In this document: positions 34,048 through 42,896 of the stretch, piece after piece
Numbering within the stretch: the stretch's first letter is position 1
How the letters are laid out: every line of letters starts with the position of its first letter
Assembly: GCF_039539485.1 (NCBI RefSeq)
Contig: NZ_BAABDF010000003.1
Coordinates: forward strand, 310,001 to 374,000
DNA: 64,000 nt
Source: Celeribacter arenosi
GTDB taxonomy: Bacteria > Pseudomonadota > Alphaproteobacteria > Rhodobacterales > Rhodobacteraceae
Direction: 5' to 3'
Program-made: the position numbers and the translations under genes
Notes under the pieces: model-generated
Databases searched by the model: none
What the model was told of the DNA's origin: nothing
What the model saw: only the letters and a program-made list of their open reading frames with translations

Positions 34048-36375
34048 TTACACGAACAGGATGCTGTCGGTCAGAAGCGCTGCATCGTTGATGCCGATGA
34101 CCGTCAGCGAACCGTGTGAGCCGAAGTCAAAAATGGTGTTCCCATCGATGACGCTTGCGTATGCAGAAATGATATCCGCAGCAGTCTCTGCCGGCGCGTC
34201 CCATGGCTCACCCATCATCGCGATTTGGTCAGTTCCAATTTTGAAATCAAGTATCTTGTCGTCGTTTCGACCTGCATAGCTTGCAAACACAAAGGTGTCT
34301 CTTCCGCCATCTCCGCGCATGACATCGGATCCTGAACCCCCTTCGATCCAGTCCTTCCCCTTGCCACCAGAAATGTAGTCGTTGTAACCTTCCCCGTAGA
34401 GGGTGTCGTCGCCGTCAAAGCCGATAATCAGGTCGCCACCGTTTCTACCGAACAAAAGGTCATTTCCGGTCTCGCCATAAAGGTAATCCTTATCGCTGCC
34501 GCCGATCAACTCGTCGTTGCCCGCGCCGCCATAGAGCCAATCTTCACCGTCTTGACCATAGAGACGGTCGTCGCCTGCACCGCCCATGGCCGTGTCATTA
34601 CCGCTGGAAAGAACGATCAAATCGTTGCCCCGCATGCCGTAAACGGTCTCATCTGAAGATGTGCCAACAAAACGATCATTGCCGTCACCGAAAACGAAAC
34701 CTTCGAAATCCGAAGACGCGTCTACATCAAGCAATTTCTTACCGCCGATGTGAACACGCTGATTGGTCAGCACGACCTCTACATTATCGGAGAACGCTGC
34801 GAAATTAACCCAATCCGTGCCGCCATCTAGATCCTGCAGTGTTTTGCGGTTCGCCGGATCTAGCGCGATCAAGTCCGCCAAATCCGGCGTGTAATGATAC
34901 ACGCTGTCCGCACTGTACGCGCCGCCTTCAAACGTCACGCCGAGGTCATAAACCTGCCCCGCGGCCACATCGCCCGCCGTGGTATCGGTGAACTCGACCG
35001 CCCATTCGCCGCTCGACAAGGTCCCGAGCGCGCTGTTGATCCCGAAGGAAAACTCGAGCGTGTTGGACTCTGGAACCAATCCCGCGCCACCCTCGGACTC
35101 CATATAGAACGCCGGCAAATGGTTGCCGTCCGGATCGACCAAGGCAATCGAGAGCTGCGAAAAATCATTGTGCATGACGTCGAGCGAGAAGGTGATGTGC
35201 TCGACCTCCATCTGCTCTGTGACGTCAAAGGTAAACACCGTCGTCGCCGGATTGGCCTCCGTGCCCTGCGCGATCGTTTGCGAGCCGGAAAACGCAACCT
35301 TGCTCACCGTCATCTCATTGGCGGATGTCGCGGCAACCGGCGAGAAAATCGACCACGCCTCGGCCATACGAACGGCACCAAAAGCATTGACCATGCCGAA
35401 CCCGTAGGACGCGTGATGCGTCAGGCCGGAGCCATTCCAGTTGTTCGCCCCGTTGATCGCCCATTCGCCGACCTCGTTACCGCTCGCAGCCGCACCATAA
35501 TCCGACCCGGTATGTGACGCCGACAGCGCGAGAATTTCCTGTACATCACGCCACCCCAAATCGGGATTGGCATCCAACATCAACGCCACAACGCCCGACA
35601 CAATCGGTGTCGCCGCCGAGGTGCCGCCGAAGATCTCCGTGTAATCCCCGGCATCCAAACCCGCCGCGCCGGGCAGATCGGTGGTCACCGAAGCCGCAGG
35701 AGAGGCGATAAAGACAGAGGACCCGAAATTCGAATAGGACGTCGCATCGCCATAGCCATCCGTGGCCGCAACCGCGATCACATGGCGCGAATTCGGGGCA
35801 CCGGTCGCCGCCGCATTGGACGCCCAGTTGCCCGACGCCTGCACGATGATCGACCCCAATCCGTCACGCCCGTTCAAGGCCGCGAGGTCGAAATACTCCG
35901 AAAAGAACTCGGCCGACGACCCGGAAGAAGACGCATTGTTCTCATCGGCAAAAGCCGGGAAAAACCCCCAACTGTTGGAGACGACGTCGAACACTTCCAT
36001 ATGCTCCAAGGCCTGCGAAACCGCAGAATACCCGTAGTCATATGCCGTTTCGAGAAAGTTGACCGAGGTAATGCTCGAAAGGTTGGCAACACCGACCCCC
36101 CCGAGCCCGTTGTCCGCCTCCGCGCCGATAAGCCCCGCCACCGAGGTGCCGTGCCCATCCGCAACCGTCTGGTAGGTCGCCGTATCAATCGACCCGCCCA
36201 GATCCAGCTCGAGCGCGGCGAGATAGTTGTCATCGAGATCGGCATGATCAACCGCAACGCCCGTGTCATAGACCCCGACCGTCACGCCCGCGCCGCGAAA
36301 CTCCGCCCAGATCGCTTCGATGTCGCCGATCAGGCTAAAATGCCATTGGTTCGCATAGAGGGGATCGTTAAACAT
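34048..36375 (-). CDS. Subtilisin-like serine protease with P-domain and RTX repeats
   Basis: The 775-residue protein has an S8 peptidase domain (about residues 1-340) with catalytic Asp37 (YDTGV), His75 (DGHGTSVAG), the oxyanion Asn183 (SGNWAS) and Ser253 (GGTSAATP). A proprotein-convertase P-domain follows (about 370-490), then RTX nonapeptides (GGAGDDRLYGQDGEDWLYGG) and a C-terminal DTFVFASYAGRNDDKILDF block. There is no Sec signal, which fits type I secretion and Ca2+-dependent folding outside the cell. It starts directly with DPLYANQWH, so no propeptide is evident. Convergent with kpsT. Confidence 0.9.
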   Translation of the reverse strand: MFNDPLYANQWHFSLIGDIEAIWAEFRGAGVTVGVYDTGVAVDHADLDDNYLAALELDLGGSIDTATYQTVADGHGTSVAGLIGAEADNGLGGVGVANLSSITSVNFLETAYDYGYSAVSQALEHMEVFDVVSNSWGFFPAFADENNASSSGSSAEFFSEYFDLAALNGRDGLGSIIVQASGNWASNAAATGAPNSRHVIAVAATDGYGDATSYSNFGSSVFIASPAASVTTDLPGAAGLDAGDYTEIFGGTSAATPIVSGVVALMLDANPDLGWRDVQEILALSASHTGSDYGAAASGNEVGEWAINGANNWNGSGLTHHASYGFGMVNAFGAVRMAEAWSIFSPVAATSANEMTVSKVAFSGSQTIAQGTEANPATTVFTFDVTEQMEVEHITFSLDVMHNDFSQLSIALVDPDGNHLPAFYMESEGGAGLVPESNTLEFSFGINSALGTLSSGEWAVEFTDTTAGDVAAGQVYDLGVTFEGGAYSADSVYHYTPDLADLIALDPANRKTLQDLDGGTDWVNFAAFSDNVEVVLTNQRVHIGGKKLLDVDASSDFEGFVFGDGNDRFVGTSSDETVYGMRGNDLIVLSSGNDTAMGGAGDDRLYGQDGEDWLYGGAGNDELIGGSDKDYLYGETGNDLLFGRNGGDLIIGFDGDDTLYGEGYNDYISGGKGKDWIEGGSGSDVMRGDGGRDTFVFASYAGRNDDKILDFKIGTDQIAMMGEPWDAPAETAADIISAYASVIDGNTIFDFGSHGSLTVIGINDAALLTDSILFV

Positions 36376-36692
36376 GGGTCAACTCATCAGGCTTGTGGGC
36401 ATTCGGACATATGTCGCGAAATTCCGTGGTTAAAATAGGGCAAATGTGGGGCACATCCGACTTATTCGATGTGTATTCAGCGCATTGCGATCGTGTATTC
36501 CTCCGCCTGCGCGTCGAATAATTCCACCGCCACCTGTCCTAAAACAGGGCGGCCATTTCGCGCAGAGTATCTGTCTTTGCAGCTTTGGAGGCAACCAATC
36601 TTTCCGTTACCATCGATTTGCGCACAGTTTTTTGCCGCTCGCCCTGCGCATTTGCAAAGCAATCTACCGCCCTGCGCGCGACCCTCGAACTT

Positions 36693-36709
36693 AGTGACGT
36701 AACGTCACT
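36693..36709. promoter_or_regulatory. 17-bp palindrome, candidate operator
   Basis: AGTGACGT-A-ACGTCACT is a perfect 8+1+8 inverted repeat in the long intergenic region between divergent genes. Such symmetry suggests a dimeric transcription factor site; I do not recognise the regulator. Confidence 0.45.
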
Positions 36710-37132
36710 GTTCACCACGGATTTGACGCGGTCTAGCTGACGCCTTGCTAGGTAGGCTATAGGCCACTCCGCCCCGCCATAACTGACGCATGCCGCCCGA
36801 ATTTCCCCGCCAAACACGGCGATTCACAGTGCTAAGAGCCGACAGACATCAAACGCGGCCCGCCACAAAGACGGGTCAGCCGAACACTGAAATGACGACA
36901 CACCGCGCGCCACTTGCGAAATTTTCCGGCCCCGACTGGCCGATCGGCCCCCCGCAAGGGACCAAAATTTCGGCGCGCAACAAAATACGGCAAAGGCAGC
37001 AGTCCCCTGCGATGGCAACTAACCGCCGATAACCACCGATGAATGCAGATGGTCAATTTGGCCTGTCGACGTTCATCGCAACAATGAATAGGGCTCAATT
37101 GAATTGGGCCTGATGACAAACTAAGGATTGGT

Positions 37133-37148
37133 GGCCTCGTTAGAGGCC
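37133..37148 (+). other. Small hairpin before the epimerase start
   Basis: GGCCTC-GTTA-GAGGCC is a perfect 6-bp stem with a 4-nt loop, ending 14 bp before the ATG; the ribosome site GAAGGA lies in the short gap after it. It may stabilise the 5' end of the message. Confidence 0.35.
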
Positions 37149-37162
37149 TGGCGAAGGAAAAA

Positions 37163-38266
37163 ATGAGTATCTCTGACAAACGTATCTTCATCACTGGTGG
37201 CGCTGGTTTTATCGGGTCCCGTCTCGCATTGCGTCTGATCGCTGACGGCGCGCAGGTAACCGTTCTGGACAACTTCCACCCGCAGGCACATGAGGGAAAC
37301 CCCGACAACCGCGCCTCGCTGAACGTTGATGGAATTACCGTTGTTGAAGCCGACGTTTGTGACGCCGCCGCACTACAGGCCGCGATGAAGGCCGCGCAGC
37401 CCCACATCGTCTTCCACCTCGCCGCCGAAACCGGCACCGGCCAGTCCTTTGACCTGCCCACCCGCTATTGCAACGTCAACGTCATCGGCACCACCACCCT
37501 GATCGAAGCGATCCGCGCCACCGGCGGCGTCGAACGCGTCATCGTGGCAGGCTCGCGCTCGGTCTACGGCGAAGGCGCCTGCGTGGACGCCGACGGCCTG
37601 CCCGCCGCCGCGCTCGAACGCGATCCCGCCGATCTCAAAAACGGCGACTTCGCCCCCAAAGACCGCCACGGCCGCTCGCTCACGCCCGTGCCGACCGCCG
37701 CCGCATCCTGTCCCGTCGCCCCCGCGTCCATCTACGCCTCCAGCAAACTGATGCAGGAATACCTGCTCACACAGGCGTTCTGGGGCACCGATGTCGAGGT
37801 CGGCATCCTGCGCCTGCAAAACGTCTACGGACCCGGCCAGTCGCTCAACAACCCCTACACCGGCGTGTTGTCGATCTTCGCGCGCCAGATCCAGGAAGGC
37901 AAAACACTCGAAATCTACGAAGACGGCGTCATAACCCGTGACTTCGTGCTCGTCGACGACGTGGCCCGCGCCTTCCAGATGATGGCAGCCGCCGACCAGA
38001 TGCCCAAAGGCATCGTCGACATCGGCGCAGGCTCCGGCGCAAGCATCCTCGACGTGGCCCGCATGATGCTGGTGGCCTTCGGGGAGAGCCCTGATAAGTT
38101 GCGAATCACAGGCGCCTTCCGCCCCGGCGACATCCGCTACGGCGTCGCCGACATCTCACGGGCAGCCGAACTTTTGAAATGGGAACCAGCAATGGACCTC
38201 AAAGAAGGTCTGGAGAAACTCGTGCTTTGGTCCAGCCAGCAATTTCATGAAACAACTGCCGGCTAA
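37163..38266 (+). CDS. NAD-dependent epimerase/dehydratase (extended SDR)
   Basis: The 367-residue enzyme has the Rossmann motif TGGAGFIGS at residues 10-18, the AAETGTG segment after the NAD site, a SRSVYGEG strand and the catalytic YxxxK in YASSK. These place it among nucleotide-sugar epimerases/dehydratases that supply activated sugars for surface glycans. The substrate cannot be assigned. The ATG has GAAGGA about 6 bp upstream. It heads a plus-strand set with a small coiled-coil protein, a sulfotransferase and an RgpF-type protein. Confidence 0.88.
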   Translation: MSISDKRIFITGGAGFIGSRLALRLIADGAQVTVLDNFHPQAHEGNPDNRASLNVDGITVVEADVCDAAALQAAMKAAQPHIVFHLAAETGTGQSFDLPTRYCNVNVIGTTTLIEAIRATGGVERVIVAGSRSVYGEGACVDADGLPAAALERDPADLKNGDFAPKDRHGRSLTPVPTAAASCPVAPASIYASSKLMQEYLLTQAFWGTDVEVGILRLQNVYGPGQSLNNPYTGVLSIFARQIQEGKTLEIYEDGVITRDFVLVDDVARAFQMMAAADQMPKGIVDIGAGSGASILDVARMMLVAFGESPDKLRITGAFRPGDIRYGVADISRAAELLKWEPAMDLKEGLEKLVLWSSQQFHETTAG

Positions 38267-38314
38267 ACTCGGCGTACCTACGCCACAACTTTGCAACCCA
38301 TAGGAGAAAAACCA

Positions 38315-38461
38315 ATGTCTGACACCGATTCCACCCTTAACGAGCGTCGTCGTATGATCTATGTGCAGCAGCGTATCGCAATTGTTCAGGACGAACTGAC
38401 AGCTTTGCGTGCCGAACGTGAAGAGTTGAAAACCAAACTGTCGGCCCAAAAAGAGTCCTGA
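38315..38461 (+). CDS. 48-residue coiled-coil protein, unknown
   Basis: A short frame with a strong ribosome site (TAGGAGAA, 7 bp before the ATG) encodes 48 residues. It is highly charged and almost wholly helical in character; residues 10-44 (ERRRMIYVQQRIAIVQ and the following LTALRAEREELKTKL) show heptad spacing of Ile, Val and Leu, so a coiled coil is likely. It lies 48 bp after the epimerase gene and 23 bp before the sulfotransferase gene, on the same strand. I do not recognise a family; a scaffold or partner of a neighbouring enzyme is possible. Confidence 0.7.
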   Translation: MSDTDSTLNERRRMIYVQQRIAIVQDELTALRAEREELKTKLSAQKES

Positions 38462-38484
38462 ACTTTTAAGGAATTGGAGACCGA

Positions 38485-39486
38485 ATGCTTGTCCTTCATG
38501 TGGGCCCACACAAAACGGCCAGTACCTATATTCAACAGAACCTTCACCGCGACCGTAAGGCGCTCGAGAAGGCTGGCTGGATTTACCCTGAGCTGGGAAC
38601 GCTAGGACTACCCGCGCACCACGATCTAGCTCACAACTCCGGTGCCTATCTGACACCGGAGTCCGCACAACACCCGGACCTGGTAGCACTTGGTCAGTCC
38701 ACTGACCAAAACCTTCTGTTTTCGGCAGAAGGTTTCTGCCGCTGGCGATTGCGCAAATTTGAGTGGCTCGCCGATGCACTCGGCCGCGACGTTATCGATG
38801 TGGTCTACGTGGTGCGCGATCCCATCGATATTTTCAATTCCTACTGGGCAGAAGAAATCAAACAGGGTTACCCTGCGGGGCTGCCTGAGAGGTTTAGCGA
38901 GCATTTCAATGACCCAATGGCGTCACGCATCCTGAATCCGATGCTGGATCTGGCGCCTCTACTGCGCTCTCCACGTGTTAAGGTGCATGCAGTGCCCTTC
39001 AATACGCTGCGTGACCGAGGCATCGACATTTACGAGAACATCTGCAAATCCGTACTCAAAATCGAAGATATGGAATTTGTGTCGGATAAGCCGAAGAACA
39101 CGTCGTTTCCTATTGAATTGACAGAGTTCTTGCGACTTCTGACCTTGATGGAAGCGGGCCCCAACAAATATGTGGGCTCCGCGCTGCGCCATCGTTTCAT
39201 TTCAAACACGTCACCCAAAGAACGCCAGCAACTGGTCGAACTTGTGCGCGTAAACGGGAAAGACGCGCGACGAGAAATTACGTTTGAGCCCAATCTATTC
39301 TACAAAAGACGGCTCTCCACGATGCTGCGAACAAAACTGGCGGAAAACTGGACCTTGGATATAGGCGATGACGAGTTGTTCAAAACCGAACAACAGAAAT
39401 ACGTCTATTACAGCGAATTTCAAATGATGAGTAATGAAGTCATAAAAAATGCCGCTGAAAGCTATTTCACACGAGTGAAAAGCTGA
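38485..39486 (+). CDS. Sulfotransferase-like protein
   Basis: The 333-residue protein begins with LVLHVGPHKTASTYIQ (5'-phosphosulfate-binding loop, residues 2-17) and has VVRDPIDIFNSYW near residue 110, the 3'-phosphate-binding element of PAPS-dependent sulfotransferases. It would transfer sulfate to a carbohydrate, fitting the adjacent epimerase and RgpF-type genes and a marine habitat. Codon use is less C-ending and base composition lower in GC than in the epimerase gene, which hints at separate ancestry. The start has GGAATTGGAGA upstream. Confidence 0.82.
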   Translation: MLVLHVGPHKTASTYIQQNLHRDRKALEKAGWIYPELGTLGLPAHHDLAHNSGAYLTPESAQHPDLVALGQSTDQNLLFSAEGFCRWRLRKFEWLADALGRDVIDVVYVVRDPIDIFNSYWAEEIKQGYPAGLPERFSEHFNDPMASRILNPMLDLAPLLRSPRVKVHAVPFNTLRDRGIDIYENICKSVLKIEDMEFVSDKPKNTSFPIELTEFLRLLTLMEAGPNKYVGSALRHRFISNTSPKERQQLVELVRVNGKDARREITFEPNLFYKRRLSTMLRTKLAENWTLDIGDDELFKTEQQKYVYYSEFQMMSNEVIKNAAESYFTRVKS

Positions 39487-39529
39487 ATCTCTCATCTAAC
39501 GTGCACCTAAGAAACGAGATAAAAATCTA

Positions 39530-41389
39530 ATGCGGAAAAGCGCAGCCATATACGTTATCCAATTCGAAATGCATGACGACCCGCACGTAAAGTACGCGGT
39601 CCAAAAGCTACGCGAAAAAGTCGACTGGTTGGTTGTCGTAACAAACAGTGCGTTTCTCGATGCAACCGATGGTGCACTCGATCATATCGGTCCTGACCGC
39701 GTGATCGCATTCGACCGAAAGCCAACAATTCTCTCCGGATACCGTCGCGGATTGCTCGATTTGCGTGAAACATCTGAAAGTTGGGGCCCTGTAATCGTTA
39801 CCGGTAGCCATGTTTTCGGGCCGATTGACGGTATTGATTCCCGCATTTGGGAAATGGAAGAAAACGATGTGCACCTCTTCTCGCCCTATTGGCACAATGC
39901 TGACCTGGATGTGCGCCTTACCGATAAAAAAATCCCTTCACGTTTCGCCTATCTCGATTTTTCGGCCTTTTCTCCAACACTTCTGACCATGGACGGGTTC
40001 TGGAGCTTCTGGCGCGATCTGCCCGAAATAGAAGAATATTGGGACGAGGTGACCAAGGGCCTCATTCCTTTTTCGGACTTTCTCCGATCCGAAGGCCTTA
40101 AGGTGCAATATGCGCTTGAGGACTCGACCCTTTCGACAACTGACCCACGCAATTTTGAGGTGCACAAACTGGTGCAATTTGGGGCACCATGTTTTCCGAC
40201 CTCGATTCTGTTTATCGACCCACTTCTAAATGACCTGAACGCAATCGATCTGCGCAAGGCATTGGATCTCCTTCGCGTCAAAAACCCGGAACTCTATCGT
40301 AGCGTAATCAGTTTCGCGACGCGCCGACTTCAAATGCGCCATTTCAATACGATTGCGGATCAGTACGAATTTTTGCCAGAACACTATGACGGTGAAAAAT
40401 CCGAATGGGAATTCGGACGAGTGGCAGTGTTCATCCACGCCTTTTATGCGGAGATGATGCCGGAGTTTTGGGAACTCATTGAACGCCTCCCTATGGACAT
40501 CCACCTGTTCCTGACGACGGCAACCGCAGATAACAAAAAGCGAATTGAAACCTTTCTGGCCGAAAAAGGCTTTCCCGCAGAAGAAACAACCGTGCGTGTG
40601 GTGGAGCAGAACAGAGGGCGCGACATGTCCTCGCTCTTCATCACTTTCCGCGATGTGATCCTCTCGGAAAAGTACTCGGTCGCATTGCGTTTGCACTCAA
40701 AACGAACTCCACAGGTGTCGCGCCAGGTTGGCGAGAGCTTCAAAGAACACCTCTTCGAGAATCTCGTGTCTTCACCGAACTATGTTCGCAATCTCCTCGA
40801 TATGATGGAGCGCGAACCGGACATTGGTCTCGTAATCCCGCCGGTCATTCATATCGGCTTTGGAACTTTGGGCCACTCCTGGTTCAACAACCGCCCGAGT
40901 TTGCAACGTATCGCAACCGACATGGGGCTGCGTGTGCCATTTGATGATCACACGCCGGTGACGGCCTACGGCACAATGTATTGGTTCCGTACAGATGCGC
41001 TGCGAAAAATGTTCGAATGGAAATGGAAATGGGAAGACTACAACCCAGAGCCGCACCATTTGGACGGAGGCCTTGCGCACATTCAGGAGCGCCTGATCGG
41101 CTATTGTGTTCAGGACCGCGGGTATCGCGTGATGTCGGTGATGTCACCACGACTGGCCGCACGCAGCTACGCCAAACTGGAGTATAAACTCCAACGTCTG
41201 GCCTCGCTGACAAACTCCGGCAGTATCCTCGAACAGGTGCGCCAGCTCGAAATGAACAATTCGACCCTGCGCTCGCGGATTTATCGCGGGTTGCAGCAAA
41301 AATACGGCGCGGTGCTGACCCGCTATCCGGCCTCCCGCAACATGCTGCGCCCGTTCAAAAACGCCGTGCAGTGGGTGCTGCGCGGCTAA
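39530..41389 (+). CDS. Rhamnan synthesis protein F (RgpF) family protein
   Basis: The 619-residue cytoplasmic protein fits the RgpF family used in building rhamnose-rich polysaccharides: an N-terminal half with IVTGSHVFGPI and FSPYWHN segments, and a C-terminal half with HAFYAEMMPEFWELIERLP, VVEQNRGRDMSSLF and LRLHSKRTP. The N-terminal part may be a diverged glycosyltransferase-like domain. Composition is mixed: most of the gene uses relaxed codons, while the last 170 bp (from about 41220) return to the C-rich style of the host. Confidence 0.82.
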   Translation: MRKSAAIYVIQFEMHDDPHVKYAVQKLREKVDWLVVVTNSAFLDATDGALDHIGPDRVIAFDRKPTILSGYRRGLLDLRETSESWGPVIVTGSHVFGPIDGIDSRIWEMEENDVHLFSPYWHNADLDVRLTDKKIPSRFAYLDFSAFSPTLLTMDGFWSFWRDLPEIEEYWDEVTKGLIPFSDFLRSEGLKVQYALEDSTLSTTDPRNFEVHKLVQFGAPCFPTSILFIDPLLNDLNAIDLRKALDLLRVKNPELYRSVISFATRRLQMRHFNTIADQYEFLPEHYDGEKSEWEFGRVAVFIHAFYAEMMPEFWELIERLPMDIHLFLTTATADNKKRIETFLAEKGFPAEETTVRVVEQNRGRDMSSLFITFRDVILSEKYSVALRLHSKRTPQVSRQVGESFKEHLFENLVSSPNYVRNLLDMMEREPDIGLVIPPVIHIGFGTLGHSWFNNRPSLQRIATDMGLRVPFDDHTPVTAYGTMYWFRTDALRKMFEWKWKWEDYNPEPHHLDGGLAHIQERLIGYCVQDRGYRVMSVMSPRLAARSYAKLEYKLQRLASLTNSGSILEQVRQLEMNNSTLRSRIYRGLQQKYGAVLTRYPASRNMLRPFKNAVQWVLRG

Positions 41390-41436
41390 ACCGCCTTTCG
41401 AAAAATCGGGTAATAGCTCGGGGGTGATCTAGAAGA

Positions 41437-42348
41437 TCACTCCTGACGCCCCATGTGCACTTCGCCGCGCTTCTTGGCCAGTGCGATCTGCTTCTCGCGC
41501 TCGCGGAACCCCGCGCGGCGCTCTTCGCTCACCTCGTCGATGCAGCGGTGACAGGACACACCCTGCTCGAACTCTGGGCGCGCCTTGTCCTCGGGCAGGA
41601 TCGGGCGGCGGCAGGCGTGGCACAATTCATGCGGCCCCTCTTGCAAACCGTGGCCAATCGACACGCGCCCGTCAAAAACAAAGCACTCACCTTCCCAAAG
41701 GCTTTTCTCTTCGGGCATTTCTTCGAGGTATTTAAGAATGCCGCCCTTTAAATGGTAAACGTTTTCAATCCCCTGCCCGAGCAGGTAATTTGTCGACTTT
41801 TCACACCGGATACCGCCGGTGCAAAACATCGCAATACGCTTGTTGTGAAACCGGTCTTTATTTTCTTCCCACCATTGCGGAAATTCGCCGAAACTCTTGG
41901 TATTGGGATCAATCGCCCCCTTGAAGGTGCCGATCTCGACCTCGTAGTCGTTGCGCGTGTCGATGATCGCCACGTCTTCGGCGGCGATCAGATCGTTCCA
42001 TTCCTGCGGCGTGCAGTAATGTCCCACGGCGGCCAGCGGATCGACATCCGGCTGTCCCATGGTGACGATCTCTTTCTTCAACCGGACCTTCATGCGGATA
42101 AACGGCGGCTCGACCGCGCTCGACAGTTTGTAATCAAACCCGTCGCACCCCGGCAGCCCATTGATGTAACTCACCAATTTGTCGATCGACGCCGCAGTCG
42201 GCCCCGCAACCGTCCCGTTGATCCCCTCGCGCGCGAGCAAAAGAGTTCCGGTAATCCCCTCGGAAACGCATAGCTCCAACAGGGGCCCCCGCAGCGCCGC
42301 AGGGTCCTCGAAACGGGTGAAATGATAGAGTGCACAGACTGTAAACAT
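41437..42348 (-). CDS. trhO: tRNA uridine(34) hydroxylase (rhodanese-type)
   Basis: The 303-residue protein matches TrhO/YceA, which makes 5-hydroxyuridine at tRNA position 34 using oxygen. It has an N-terminal acylphosphatase-like region, a rhodanese domain with the active Cys in MFCTGGIRCEK, and a C-terminal zinc-like Cys cluster (CHACRRPI, CHRC). I take the ATG at 42348, which gives the family start FTVCALYHFTRF; an upstream in-frame reading from 42429 is unlikely. A small hairpin (41424-41440) overlaps its stop. Confidence 0.9.
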   Translation of the reverse strand: MFTVCALYHFTRFEDPAALRGPLLELCVSEGITGTLLLAREGINGTVAGPTAASIDKLVSYINGLPGCDGFDYKLSSAVEPPFIRMKVRLKKEIVTMGQPDVDPLAAVGHYCTPQEWNDLIAAEDVAIIDTRNDYEVEIGTFKGAIDPNTKSFGEFPQWWEENKDRFHNKRIAMFCTGGIRCEKSTNYLLGQGIENVYHLKGGILKYLEEMPEEKSLWEGECFVFDGRVSIGHGLQEGPHELCHACRRPILPEDKARPEFEQGVSCHRCIDEVSEERRAGFREREKQIALAKKRGEVHMGRQE

Positions 42349-42470
42349 GGGCGCTTTCCTACTCCCGCTCGGCAGGGAATTGCAAGTCTCGGCGGTTTTC
42401 GAAAATCTATTTGAATGTTTGATTATCACATATTATGCAGGGCCACTTATAACCGGGAGAACACGTAAAA

Positions 42471-42809
42471 ATGGCAAGCATCGACATCGAAGATCTCAGC
42501 ACCTCAGACCTCACAAAACTCGAAGCACAAATCGAGAAACGCAAAAAGGAACTCGCAAAAGAGAACCTGAAAACCGCATCCGAAGAAATCAAAGCGGTGC
42601 TGGCCAATTACGAACTCACTCTTGATGACGTATTGCCATTGATCTCCAAAGGCGCCGCCAAACGTGTGTCCAAGCCACGCGGCAAAGTCGCCCCCAAATA
42701 CAAAAACCCCGCTGACGCGTCCCAGACATGGACCGGCCGTGGCCGCAAACCCCTCTGGGTCATCGCCGCGCTGGACTCCGGTAAAACGCTCGACGATATC
42801 GCGATCTGA
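42471..42809 (+). CDS. H-NS-like nucleoid protein
   Basis: The 112-residue protein has an N-terminal coiled coil (LTKLEAQIEKRKKELAKE) for oligomerisation and a C-terminal DNA-binding part with KYKNPADASQTWTGRGRKPLWV, the conserved core of H-NS/HvrA-type proteins, which bind AT-rich DNA. The start follows GGGAGAA. It may influence expression of AT-richer segments in this region, such as the surface glycan genes or the KAP gene; that is inference. Confidence 0.9.
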   Translation: MASIDIEDLSTSDLTKLEAQIEKRKKELAKENLKTASEEIKAVLANYELTLDDVLPLISKGAAKRVSKPRGKVAPKYKNPADASQTWTGRGRKPLWVIAALDSGKTLDDIAI

Positions 42810-42845
42810 TCGCCCCGCGCCCCCACAGGCGCGACGCACATTGAC

Positions 42846-42891
42846 CTCTCCGGTCGCCCCCGCCACCATGGCGCAAACCGCGACCGGAGAG
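42846..42891 (+). promoter_or_regulatory. 12-bp hairpin covering the pncA ribosome site
   Basis: CTCTCCGGTCGC (42846-42857) pairs perfectly with GCGACCGGAGAG (42880-42891). The 22-nt loop can form an inner CGCC/GGCG stem (42861-42873). The right arm contains the pncA ribosome site GGAGAG, 5 bp before the ATG, so the folded RNA should hide it. There is no T-run, so it is not a typical terminator for the H-NS gene. Confidence 0.55.
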
Positions 42892-42896
42892 AGATC

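Larger units (their letters stand above)
36376..37162. other. 787-bp intergenic region without a convincing gene
   Basis: The region has lower GC than its surroundings. Short frames (for example 36446-36694 plus and 36539-36817 minus) show no recognisable protein features, no ribosome site and a Cys/Arg-rich composition, so I treat them as chance. It holds a 17-bp palindrome at 36693-36709, a hairpin at 37133-37148 just before the epimerase gene, and presumably the promoters of the divergent protease and epimerase genes. Confidence 0.6.

Noticed and set aside
36446..36817. Short frames in the 787-bp intergenic region
   Set aside because: No ribosome sites, no recognisable domains, and composition unlike real proteins of this genome.
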